Assembly (NCBI GenBank): GCA_025980765.1 | Contig: JAICXB010000009.1 | Coordinates: forward strand, 1 to 64,000 | DNA length: 64,000 nt | Source of the DNA: Terriglobales bacterium | Lineage (GTDB): Bacteria; Acidobacteriota; Terriglobia; Terriglobales; Acidobacteriaceae | Direction of reading: 5' to 3' | In this document: positions 44,315-52,929 of the stretch, piece after piece | How positions within the stretch are numbered: the stretch's first letter is position 1 | Layout: each line of letters opens with the position of its first letter | Notes under the pieces: generated by a model | The model's input: the letters and a program-made list of their open reading frames with translations, nothing else | Database searches by the model: none | Told to the model about the DNA's origin: nothing | Made by a program: the position numbers and the translations under genes

Positions 44315-46144
44315 TTAGCTTTCCTCCAGGTGTGGAGGTCCGGCAAGTCTGAGCCAGTCTCGGTGATAGATATATGAAATTCCCATCAACACAACTCCCA
44401 ACGCGATGAAGCTGACGATTCGATAGCCCTGTTGCAGCCCCGAGGTGTCAAAGAGGAAGACCTTGGCGACGGTGAACGCGATCAGAACCAGGGCCTGCCA
44501 GCGTGCGAATGCAGATCGTCGCCAAAAGCCGAACATCATCAGGCCCGCTCCATAGGCCAGCCATACGACCGAATAGCTAAGGTGACGCGCAAATTCGATC
44601 TGCTGGAGTGCCTCTGCCCGGCTGTGAGTGGAATGCCGCCACGCAGAAAGCTGCACAGCGAAATAGCTGGACACTTCCAGGGACAGCGCGATGACCGCAA
44701 GCAGATTCAGTAAAATGCCGGCCACTCCCTTCCATGAGTTCTGACGGGTCAAGGGCAGACGCTCGCAAAGGAGAATGATGCCGGCGAGAATCGCAATTGC
44801 AAACAGATATTCGCCAAAGCGCGCGTTGAAAATCAGGGTACGAACATGAAAGTCATCGATGACCAGCAGGCGCACGATCCCCAAGCCGAGGATGGCAGCA
44901 GCGAAATACAATGCGAAGACAATTCGCTTCCACCTCGCTATGTAAAGCAGGACCGCAGATTCGATCAACCAGCCGAGAGTGATCCAACTCGAACTAAGCT
45001 CCAGTGGAATGGCCAACGTAAAAAACGCAATTGCAATGGCAGCGTGCAACAGCTTCATTGATCTTGCTATTTGCGCGTCGCGCCGCCTGATTCGCTCAAA
45101 TTGCGCACTGAGAGCGAGCGCGAACGCCCCCAGTCCGAGAGCAAACCACCCCAGAGGCGCATCGTCGTACATCGCGCGCAAAGCCAGAAACACTGCGGTC
45201 GCGTTAAGGGGTTGCAGGGAGAAGAAAATCGACGAGCGCGCCTGTGACGGCTCGTTGTTGCGCGAATTAAGCAGCGCAAACGCGGCAAACACCGCGGCAA
45301 AGGCCAGCAAAAATGCAGTGGTCAGCGCTCGCTGATCTTTGCTGTAATACTCACTGAACCAGGCAACGTAAATCGCAGCAGTACCGAAAAATCCACTCAG
45401 TTGCAGACGAGGCCAGCGCTTGAACACAACAATCGCCAGAATGGAGATATCTAAAATACAGACATAGGAGAAGAGAATCGCCTCGCGATTTTGACCGGTC
45501 GATAACAGGAGGGGCGTGCTGAACCCGCCGATCAAGGCGAAGAACGCCAGAACTTCGGAGTCCTGCATCAACGACAACCAGACCGTCACGCCGGAAATCA
45601 GGACCATGGCGGCGAACGCGAGACCAACTGGAATCAGGTGATAGCTCTGGAACGCGCCCCACACTGACAGATACAACGTGCCAATGCCAAGAGCTTTCAA
45701 CGTGTAGGAGAAGGGAACGTGTCCGCGGGCGCGGAGGCGCTCGCTCCAAAGGATCAGGCCAATTCCTGCCAGCAGTCCCGCCGCGATCTTGGCTTTCGGA
45801 CCGATCCAGCCAGCGTCGAAGGCATAGCTGATGAAATAAGAAGCGCCGGTGAGGATGGCGATAATGCCAATTCGGTTCAGCCAAAATTTGCCGATTTGAC
45901 CTTCAAGTTGGCCACGACTGAGCCGGGGCGATTCAGCGCGATTCAGCAGTTGCAGCCTCCTTGGCGGCTGGCTAGGAATCTCCGTCTCCGATGCCCCGGC
46001 TGGCGCAAATCGCTGCTCGCTCGCCTGTGGCTGGCTATGTAAGCCTTGGTCTTGCTCCAGCCGAGAGAGGCGCTCTCGCAGGGCAGTCAGCTCTGCCCGA
46101 ACTTTGGTGAGCTCATCTCTAAGCTCATCTTGAGGATCGGCCAT
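44315..46144 (-). CDS. DUF2339 polytopic membrane protein
   Basis: 609 residues: an N-terminal coiled coil (about 5-33, KVRAELTALRERLSRLEQD), a Pro/Gln-rich linker, then about 16 hydrophobic spans from residue 90, starting IGKFWLNRIGIIAILTGASY, which is the family hallmark. The role of DUF2339 proteins is unknown; they resemble large membrane scaffolds. ATG 46144. Stand-alone gene. Confidence 0.86.
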   Translation of the reverse strand: MADPQDELRDELTKVRAELTALRERLSRLEQDQGLHSQPQASEQRFAPAGASETEIPSQPPRRLQLLNRAESPRLSRGQLEGQIGKFWLNRIGIIAILTGASYFISYAFDAGWIGPKAKIAAGLLAGIGLILWSERLRARGHVPFSYTLKALGIGTLYLSVWGAFQSYHLIPVGLAFAAMVLISGVTVWLSLMQDSEVLAFFALIGGFSTPLLLSTGQNREAILFSYVCILDISILAIVVFKRWPRLQLSGFFGTAAIYVAWFSEYYSKDQRALTTAFLLAFAAVFAAFALLNSRNNEPSQARSSIFFSLQPLNATAVFLALRAMYDDAPLGWFALGLGAFALALSAQFERIRRRDAQIARSMKLLHAAIAIAFFTLAIPLELSSSWITLGWLIESAVLLYIARWKRIVFALYFAAAILGLGIVRLLVIDDFHVRTLIFNARFGEYLFAIAILAGIILLCERLPLTRQNSWKGVAGILLNLLAVIALSLEVSSYFAVQLSAWRHSTHSRAEALQQIEFARHLSYSVVWLAYGAGLMMFGFWRRSAFARWQALVLIAFTVAKVFLFDTSGLQQGYRIVSFIALGVVLMGISYIYHRDWLRLAGPPHLEES

Positions 46145-46235
46145 AGCAGTAGGCTATCTCACCTCTCAACCGATGACCGGCCGGATTGCGAAACCGGACA
46201 TTTTCATGCGCCTCACCCCCGGGGGGCACTCCAGG

Positions 46236-46440
46236 TGGAAAAAATTCCCTGCTAAATCCCTGCTCTTTGGCACTTTCTTCAAAAACTGTCACTTTCGTGA
46301 GTGTTTGCGGGGCTCCTGCGACTTTTCCACACATTCCCTGCTAATTCCCTGTTCTTTTGCAAGATTTGCGATTTTTGGGCAGAATTTGACGATTCCACAG
46401 GCCGCAGAAAAAAATTCCCTGCAAATTTCCCTGTTATTCT
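46236..46440 (+). repeat. Dispersed CCCTG element, copy 3
   Basis: Three paired modules in order: AAATTCCCTGCTAAATCCC; ATTCCCTGCTAATTCCCTG (about 46333) followed by GCGATTTTTGGGCAGAAT; and AAATTCCCTGCAAATTTCCC (about 46412). Same order as copy 4 read on the opposite strand. Lies between divergent genes and ends about 50 bases before the thiE start. Nothing else in the 46145-46487 gap. Confidence 0.78.
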
Positions 46441-46487
46441 TGCGAATCGCATCTTCCTACACTTTTTTGGCCGCCCAGCTTTGCCTC

Positions 46488-47144
46488 TTGCTGCTCTACT
46501 ACATCACCGACCGCCGGCAACTTTCACAGAACGAGGTCGAGTCACGCCGTCTGCTGCTCCATTGCATTCGCCGAGCGGCCGAAGCTACGGTCGACTTTAT
46601 TCAGTTGCGAGAGCGAGATTTGCCGACTCGTGATCTGTTTGAGTTGGCGATGACAGCAGCAAGGATCGTGGAAGAAGCCAACTCCTCGCGGGATGCCAAA
46701 ACCTGTTTGCTGATCAATTCACGAATGGATATCGCGGTGGCCTGCGGGGCTGCCGGGGTTCACCTGCGGGCGAGCGATCTCTCCGCTGCGGATGCGCGCT
46801 CGGTGATGATGGCTGCCGGCCCGAGTAGGCCGGTCGTGGGCGTCTCCTGCCACAGCATGGGCGAGGTGGAGCTTGCCGAAGGACAGGGAGCGGACTTCGC
46901 AGTTTTCGGTCCGGTGTTCGAGAAGTCTGGTTCCGATTTGGCCATCCCAGGCCTACGCGGTCTCGAGCAGGTTTGCCGCAATCGGCGAGCGGCGAGACCT
47001 CCCATGCCGGTGCTCGCCATCGGCGGCGTGGATGTGAATAATGCCGCAGCTTGTCTTGCCGCTGGAGCCCATGGCATTGCCGGAATCCGTCTTTTTCAGC
47101 GAGAGGACGTGCGCGAGTTGGTGAAAGGCTTGCGCAACGGCTGA
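46488..47144 (+). CDS. thiE: Thiamine phosphate synthase
   Basis: Joins HMP-PP and thiazole phosphate to thiamine phosphate. 218 residues from TTG 46488 (MLLYYITDRR); TTG 46467 is an alternative and neither has a ribosome site, so the start is uncertain. TIM-barrel motifs: YYITDRRQL, DFIQLRERDL (diphosphate), LLINSRMDIA, GAAGVHLRASDL, ADFAVFGPVFEKSG and VLAIGGVDVNNA. Length normal. No TPP riboswitch was recognised upstream; instead the leader region is copy 3 of the repeat. No other thi genes nearby. Confidence 0.88.
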   Translation: MLLYYITDRRQLSQNEVESRRLLLHCIRRAAEATVDFIQLRERDLPTRDLFELAMTAARIVEEANSSRDAKTCLLINSRMDIAVACGAAGVHLRASDLSAADARSVMMAAGPSRPVVGVSCHSMGEVELAEGQGADFAVFGPVFEKSGSDLAIPGLRGLEQVCRNRRAARPPMPVLAIGGVDVNNAAACLAAGAHGIAGIRLFQREDVRELVKGLRNG

Positions 47145-47195
47145 CAGTTTTGTAACCAAAGCGCCTGAAAGGCGGATGTCACAGGACCCGTCTCA

Positions 47196-47219
47196 CCGCA
47201 CCTGAAAAATGCGGGTTTT
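47196..47219 (+). terminator. Candidate terminator after thiE
   Basis: CCGCA (47196-47200) and TGCGG (47210-47214) with an A-rich loop, followed by GTTTT. A weak 5-bp stem, 52 bases past the thiE stop. Confidence 0.4.
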
Positions 47220-47297
47220 ACCCGTCGATCTATTTTCGCTGCTCGGATTGGTCCATGCGGCATCTGAATGACTGTGGATTCAGGCCCGCAGATCGAA

Positions 47298-48090
47298 ATG
47301 ATGGAAACTTCGCATGAGTCTGCCCATACGGGGATTGAGGAGCACCGGGCAGAGTCGCTGATCGGTTATCTGCGGGCGGTATTTCAGATTCGCGGATCGC
47401 TTCCCCCTTTCCGGAATGCGCCGCAACGAGCTCTGGTTCCGTGGTGCCGATCGTGAGCACGATCCCATTCCCAGTCTGTTTCGCTACGAGCATGCCAGCG
47501 ATTGGGACATTCGGCGGGAGTTTCGCCGTCGCGGCGTACAGATGCTTTCGGAACGGGAACCGCAGGACCAGTGGGAATGGTACATCCTAATGCGTCACCA
47601 CAATGCGCCTACGCGCCTGCTCGACTGGACTGACAGCGCTCTGATCGCTCTTTATTTTGCGTTGCGCTCGCCGTTGCCCGAGTACGTTCCACCGGCAGTC
47701 TGGGCGCTCGATCCGGTGCGCCTGAATCAGGTGGTATGCAACTGCGACTCAGTAGTTTTAAGCAATGAGCCGCAGGCGGCCGACTATCTGACCGAGTCGC
47801 AACAAGATGAACTCCGACCGGAGTTGCCCATTGCCGTGGATCCTGTTCACGTTTCGCGGCGGTTGGCAGTTCAGAGAAGCCGCTTTACCATTCACGGCAC
47901 CGACCGCAATGGATTGATCACCGTTGCAGCACGAAATCCCGGCGTGCTGTTCTGCATCACCATCGCTAGCAAGTCGGCGTCGGAGATTTTCGAGGACCTG
48001 CGCACCTGCGGGGTTTCCGAGACGACAATTTTCCCCGATCTCGAAGGCTTATCGCGTGAGCTGCTGCGCGAATGCGGGAACGAGAGCTGA
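47298..48090 (+). pseudogene. FRG-domain protein, apparently frameshifted
   Basis: From ATG 47416 the frame encodes the FRG core: ELWFRGADREHDPIPSLFR, then RHHNAPTRLLDWT and ALIALYFAL. The typical N-terminal helix of this domain is encoded just upstream in another frame (ESLIGYLRAVFQIRGSLP from ATG 47298/47301 or 47268). Removing one C from the CCCCC run at 47403-47407 fuses the two into one continuous ~265-codon gene. So it is either a frameshifted gene or an assembly error; a shortened protein starting at 47416 is also possible. FRG proteins are of unknown biochemical role and often occur in mobile or defence contexts. Confidence 0.7.
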
Positions 48091-48205
48091 GGAAGCAGTG
48101 CTGCGCGAATTCTTCTCTTAGTTACTCCTAGAACCCACGCGCATGCTGCGCGTCGCATCTAAACCTTGTACCAGTCAGCAAATCCAGTAAGTCACGAGCG
48201 CCACC

Positions 48206-48553
48206 GTGCAATGGGATTCCGCCATCACTCTCGCCTACGCCGCGGAGCAGCTATTCGCCGCCTCCCAGCTTCTGACCAGCGATTTGGTTCCGGGTAGTCG
48301 CGCCCTGCGCATGGCCTATGATCGCCACATTGTTCCACTTCTCGAAAACGAACGATTCCTGCCCGAGGACATACGGGAAAAACTTATGGGAGCACACCAA
48401 TCATTTGTTAGCGCGAATTGCACCGGATTGAGCCACGACTGCGCGCGCCAGCTTGCTTCAGAGTTGATGAACATTCTCAGAGACGTTAGTAGGACCCTCA
48501 ATCGAAATTCCGGTCCTCCATCCTGGAATGTAATTGATGAACGCATCGCTTAG
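48206..48553 (+). CDS. Hypothetical helical protein
   Basis: 115 residues from GTG 48206. Predominantly helical (SAITLAYAAEQLFAASQLL and CARQLASELMNILRDV), soluble, not recognised. It lies 115 bases after the FRG gene on the same strand; a functional link is possible but unsupported. Confidence 0.55.
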   Translation: MQWDSAITLAYAAEQLFAASQLLTSDLVPGSRALRMAYDRHIVPLLENERFLPEDIREKLMGAHQSFVSANCTGLSHDCARQLASELMNILRDVSRTLNRNSGPPSWNVIDERIA

Positions 48554-48694
48554 AATTTTGCGCGAACCTCTCTTTGACTGAGCGTAGATTTGAAATCCCG
48601 CGGCGCCCTGCGTTATCTGCAGCCATGGCACGGCAGTCGACGCCAACAGCTGCGAGGGCCTGCAGCGCGCGGAACCGAGGAAAGAGAATTCGGG

Positions 48695-49087
48695 CTAGCG
48701 GTGGCCGTTCTCGCCGGCCTTGAAGATGTATTTGATATTCGCCTTATAGAGCAGCAGATTGGAGGCTCCATTGCGATTCAGCTTGATGGAGTTGCGATCG
48801 TACCACTCGATCCAGCCATGCAATTCCTCGCCATCTTTCAGCACCACCACCATCGGGGTGCGACTCTGCATTTGTTTTTGAAAGTAGAAGGTTTCGGCAT
48901 GTGTCTGCTCCGGCGCATTAGACCTGCGCGGCACGCGTTGCTCCGCACTGGTTAAACGATCACTGTCGGAGCGCTGTTGCTGGTTGGAAAGCGGCGGACG
49001 AATGAGCTTGCGACTTACGAACTCATCTGTCTCAGGGGACCGCTCTGGCGCGCGCCCGACGGCGGCGGAATTGCCGGAATCTTTCAT
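48695..49087 (-). CDS. Hfq-like (Sm-fold) protein with N-terminal extension
   Basis: 130 residues. The first ~64 are polar and probably disordered (Gln/Arg/Ser/Pro-rich). Residues 65-124 match the Hfq Sm fold: FYFQKQMQSRTPMVVVLKDG, then EELHGWIEWYDRNSIKL (Sm1) and LLLYKANIKYIF (Sm2). In classical Hfq the Sm2 reads YKHAIS with His57 in the proximal RNA-binding site; here it is YKAN (Tyr114, Lys115, Ala116). Likely an RNA-binding hexamer with altered specificity. ATG 49087, no strong ribosome site. Lies downstream of holB on the same strand with a 224-base gap. Confidence 0.78.
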   Translation of the reverse strand: MKDSGNSAAVGRAPERSPETDEFVSRKLIRPPLSNQQQRSDSDRLTSAEQRVPRRSNAPEQTHAETFYFQKQMQSRTPMVVVLKDGEELHGWIEWYDRNSIKLNRNGASNLLLYKANIKYIFKAGENGHR

Positions 49088-49311
49088 GGAATCTTAACTC
49101 CACAATACATCGCATCCTCAACTTCTCGTCCCGCCAACATGCGCCTAATCTTAAGCTCCCGGCTGCCAGCTATCAGCTTCCGGTTCTCGAAAGCTTTGGC
49201 ACGAATTTGGAAGCCTTCGCGAGTCGCTGGTACCAGAATGGGTCTTCAGAGTCTATCATTGCTAGCGGCTGTCAATCTCCCAAAGTTACCCGGAAGCTGG
49301 GTGGACGATAG

Positions 49312-50406
49312 CTATTTTTCCAACGAGGTAGCAAAGGCATCTAGCGACAGCGATCGCAAGAGATTGCGGCGCATGCCGCGCTCGACTTCCGCAAGTCGCT
49401 GCGATGCCGACACGATCCAATCAAAATCGATCCCTTCAGCCAGGCGCCCCAGTTCACCCTGAATATCGGTGTTGCGCACCAGTTCTGGCGAACCGGATTT
49501 CAGCATCAGCAGGTCCTCGAGCAGCGCATAGATGGTCCTTAGAAATTTTTCGATCTGTTCGCGCCCTTCGGCGCCCGCTCGATAGCTTTCCGTGATCTTG
49601 AAAAGCTCGCTGTGATCGCTTCCGCTCACAACAGTTCGCAGCACCGTGAACGCGGCGGAACGGGCCTCGACGTACTCGTTCAGTTTGAAGCTGAGTGCGC
49701 GGCCGATGGCTCCATTGGCGAGCCGCGCAATCAATGCGCGCTGCTGCGGTTTGAGCTCCTTGCGCGCCGAAGCCAGCGCCGATTCGAGATCGGCAACCGG
49801 CAGAGCGCTCAGCGTGAAGGTTACTCCGCGCGAGCGAATCGTAGGGAGCAGTTCACCTGGATTGGTCGTAAGCAGAATGAGCGTGGCATATTCGGGCGGC
49901 TCTTCCAGCACCTTCAAAAGAGAGTTGGCCGCCTCTTTCATGAACGATGATTCCGTGAAGATGAACACCTTGCGTCGCGAGTCCACGGGCTTGTAGTAAA
50001 CCGAGTCGATCACCTGGCGGACTTGCCCAATTTTGATCAGCATCTGCGGGGGATCGGGAGGAACGACCATCACTTCGGGATGCGTCTGGATCAGGATGCG
50101 AGACTCTCGTTTGTCTGCCTCGCGCATGGATTCGCGCGCTTCCACCGCTTCGGCAAAGCGTGCCTCGAGATCGTCGGCCTGCGCAATTCGCGTGCAGTTG
50201 GTGCAGCGGCCGCAAAAATCGGGCAGATCGTCGGATTGGGGACGATCCAGGCAATTGAGAGCTTTGGCGATCATCTGCGCCAAAGCATATTTGCCGGCGC
50301 CCTCTGGTCCGGCCAGGATAGCGGCATGGGGGAAGCGGTCGCGGGCGAGCATCTCGCGGATGCGGACAATGGTTTCCGTATTGCCATGAAAGTTGCTGAA
50401 TGACAC
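49312..50406 (-). CDS. holB: DNA polymerase III delta' subunit
   Basis: Clamp-loader subunit that helps place the beta clamp on primed DNA. 364 residues from GTG 50406, one base after the P450 stop; a TTG at 50424 is the longer option. AAA+ fold: Walker-A-like GPEGAGKYAL, the zinc cysteines (Cys in ALNC and FCGRCTNC), the sensor region NSLLKVLEEPP and the arginine-finger-type TIRSRG. Normally next to tmk; here a P450 pseudogene intervenes. Confidence 0.9.
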   Translation of the reverse strand: MSFSNFHGNTETIVRIREMLARDRFPHAAILAGPEGAGKYALAQMIAKALNCLDRPQSDDLPDFCGRCTNCTRIAQADDLEARFAEAVEARESMREADKRESRILIQTHPEVMVVPPDPPQMLIKIGQVRQVIDSVYYKPVDSRRKVFIFTESSFMKEAANSLLKVLEEPPEYATLILLTTNPGELLPTIRSRGVTFTLSALPVADLESALASARKELKPQQRALIARLANGAIGRALSFKLNEYVEARSAAFTVLRTVVSGSDHSELFKITESYRAGAEGREQIEKFLRTIYALLEDLLMLKSGSPELVRNTDIQGELGRLAEGIDFDWIVSASQRLAEVERGMRRNLLRSLSLDAFATSLEK

Positions 50407-50407
50407 G

Positions 50408-51795
50408 CTAGCTACGCTCCTCAATTGTCATCTGCATTCCGTATTTGGGGCGCAGTGTGATCAGCGGCTGTGGTTGGACGCGGTGCCCCGGCACCAGGCG
50501 CAAACGCCAGCGTTGCGCGAAAGTCGCGAGAATCAGGATGCCCTCCATCCAGGCGAAGGACTCGCCAATGCACTGGCGCGCGCCGCCTCCAAAAGGGAAG
50601 TAGCTGAAGCGTGGCCGGGCGGCTTTCGCTTCCGGCCTCCAGCGCTCGGGATCGAAGCGTTCCGGATCGGGAAAATAGCGCGAATCGCGCTGTGTGACGT
50701 ACTGGCTCAAAAAGATATTCGTGCCCTTCGGCATGAAATACGGGCCGAGGGCGAAATCATCGATGGCTGTTCGACCCATCGCCCAAGCCGGCGGATACAG
50801 CCGCATCGACTCTGCTAATACCATTTCTGTGTATTTCAGTTTTGCAACATCTTCGAAACCAAGCTCGCGGCCGGCCACAACAGCATCGACTTCCTGGTGA
50901 AAGCGGCGCTCCACTTCGGGATCCTGCGAGAGCAGATACCACGTCAGCTCAAAGCATTGGCAGTGGTTTCATATCCCGCTAGGAAGATAGTCATCACCTC
51001 ATCGCGGATCTGCCGGTCAGACATTGCGCTGCCATCGTCGTAACGCGCGGCCAGAAGCATGGAGAGCAGGTCGCCGCGGTCGCCTCTATCTGCACGATGT
51101 TCCGCAATCATCCGGTACACGATGGCATCGAGCCGCGCGCGAGCTCGGCGAAAACGCCGCATTCCGGGAAGCGGATAATTCTGCAGAGTCTCGGCAAACG
51201 GAACGATCACCAGGAAGTTGTAAAGCCGCATGATCGCGTTTACTTCACGGCTGATCGCATCGACCTCTGCGGCGACATCGGAATCGAACAGCGTTTTCGC
51301 CACGACGTCAAGCGCAAGATGCATCATCTCCAGTGAGACGTCGAGGGTCTGCCCAGCTCGCCAGCGCCCGCGAACGTTGGTCGCTTTCCCAACAATATCT
51401 TTCCCATATGCGGAAATCCGCTGGCGATAGAATGCGGGCTGCGCGAGACTGCGCTGCGTGCGGTGGAATGGGTCCTCACTCGTGATGAGGCCTTCGCCGA
51501 TGAGCATCTTCATTCGCTGGACGGTGCGCTCTTTGACAAAGTTTTGGTTCTGCACCACCAGGATTTCCCGAATGTATTCGGGATTGTTGAGGAGAACAAC
51601 ATGCCTATGGCCCAGACGGTAATGCGCCGCATCGCCGAAGGTGTGGCTCAGGTGCTGAAAGAGGCCAATAGGATTGTCAGGACGAAATCGCTTGAAGATA
51701 TAGAACCACAAATTGCGCTGCAGTCCCGGAGGAAAGACGTAGGGGCGAGGACCACTTTGGGCCGAGGCCATCGGCAGGTTTGAAGCGACGCTCAT
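50408..51795 (-). pseudogene. Cytochrome P450 broken by a frameshift
   Basis: Two frames together give a complete ~460-residue P450. The N-terminal part (51795-50944) ends at the I-helix AGYETTANA, then LS and a stop. The C-terminal part (open from about 50942, first start GTG-like at 50914) continues [15 protein letters not shown] in another frame, with ESMRLYPP (ExxR) and the haem ligand [10 protein letters not shown]. Five extra bases (AGCTG between GCTTTG and ACGTGG, near 50947) explain the break. All family motifs survive, so inactivation is recent or the insertion is an assembly error. The ATG at 51795 is two bases after the tmk stop. Confidence 0.88.
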
Positions 51796-51797
51796 GG

Positions 51798-52469
51798 TTA
51801 TTGGCTCACAGCGGCGTGCTTGCTCAGCTCTGGAAACGCGACATCCACGATTTTCAGGATCTCGGTTTGGATCGACTGGATTGACCCCGGTGAAATCCGC
51901 TTCACGCGGTGAGTATCGCGTTGCGCGATCTCCTCAAAACCGCGCTGAACTCGACGAAAGAACGAAGCGCCTTCATTTTCGAAGCGTTCTTCGTCCGCAG
52001 TGGCGTTTTGATTGCGATTGCGGGCGCGAGCGATGCTGGCGTCCAGGTCGGAATCTAGCAGCAAGGTTAGATTGGGCCAGAGATCGTGGCAAAGCTCGCG
52101 GTGAAGTTCGAGCACAATCTGCGACCCGAGTTCTCGGCCGCTGCCTTGATACGCTTCAGTGCTGTCGGTGTAACGGTCGCAGAGAACAACTCTCCTGGCG
52201 CGCAGCGCGGGGAGAATCACTTCGTCCACGTGCTGCGCGCGGTCGGCGAACATGAGCGCGAGCTCGGCGGAGGGACTCAACCCCGCAGTGCGGGAATCGA
52301 GCAGAATTGCGCGGATGCGCTCGCCAATGGCGCTTCCGCCCGGCTCGCGTGTGGCCAGCACATCGAAGCCGCGGGCGATGAGCGTTGCCGCCAAACGTTC
52401 GATTTGCGTGGTCTTCCCGCAACCATCCAGTCCTTCAAATGTGATGAAGATGCCGCGCGACAGGGGCAT
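51798..52469 (-). CDS. tmk: Thymidylate kinase
   Basis: Phosphorylates dTMP to dTDP. 223 residues: P-loop FEGLDGCGKTTQ, DR motif in VLCDRYTDSTEAYQGSGR, TREPGG and the LID region around NRNQNATADEERFENE. ATG 52469. First gene of the tmk-(P450)-holB unit. About 15 residues longer than average at the C-terminus, otherwise typical. Confidence 0.95.
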   Translation of the reverse strand: MPLSRGIFITFEGLDGCGKTTQIERLAATLIARGFDVLATREPGGSAIGERIRAILLDSRTAGLSPSAELALMFADRAQHVDEVILPALRARRVVLCDRYTDSTEAYQGSGRELGSQIVLELHRELCHDLWPNLTLLLDSDLDASIARARNRNQNATADEERFENEGASFFRRVQRGFEEIAQRDTHRVKRISPGSIQSIQTEILKIVDVAFPELSKHAAVSQ

Positions 52470-52517
52470 AGCTGAAGTCTAGCATCGGACTTGCATACTG
52501 GAAGCACAGCTCTTTTG

Positions 52518-52629
52518 CCACGGAGGACACGGAGGAATACTGAGGAACACAGATCAGACGAGAAGGAAAAGCGGTAAGCAGCGGTGAAATCAGGTTTCCA
52601 AACCTCTGTGGCCTCCGCGTCCTCTGTGG
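52518..52629. repeat. Palindromic repeat, GAGGACACG units, copy 2
   Basis: Arms CCACGGAGGACACGGAGG (52518-52535) and 52612-52629 pair at 16 of 18 positions. Same family as the repeat at 24732. Here it lies between divergent gene starts (tmk and the zinc-ribbon gene). Confidence 0.78.
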
Positions 52630-52676
52630 TTAAATGACCCAGTATTTCGCACGACGCAAACTGGCAGGAGGTTCGT

Positions 52677-52925
52677 ATGCCCAGACTTGGCGATGACATC
52701 GATGATTACTGCTCGCGTTGTCAGCGCACCACCGATCATTCCGTGGTGGTGATGTCCGGTGAAGAGGTTGAGAAGACGCGCTGTCGGACCTGCAATTACG
52801 AGCACAGGTTTCGAAAAAACAAAGGCGGAAGGAAAGAAATGTCGGCGCAGGAGGCCTTCGCCAAGGTGCTGGCCAGCGTGAGCGGCCAGATGAGCGAAGC
52901 TCCCAAAACGAAAAAGAAACCATGA
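52677..52925 (+). CDS. Small zinc-ribbon protein
   Basis: 82 residues. Two CxxC pairs (YCSRCQRT and CRTCNYEH) spaced 22 residues form a zinc ribbon, followed by a basic helical tail (SAQEAFAKVLASVSGQM and a Lys-rich end). ATG 52677 with AGGAGG about 10 bases upstream. Soluble, possibly nucleic-acid- or ribosome-binding. Not recognised further. Converges on the ADOP gene with a 4-base gap. Confidence 0.75.
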   Translation: MPRLGDDIDDYCSRCQRTTDHSVVVMSGEEVEKTRCRTCNYEHRFRKNKGGRKEMSAQEAFAKVLASVSGQMSEAPKTKKKP

Positions 52926-52929
52926 TTCT

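Noticed and set aside
46145-46487. Long plus-strand start for thiE at 46173 reading through the repeat
   Set aside because: Would add about 105 residues translated from repeat DNA; ThiE normally begins right at the YYITDR motif.
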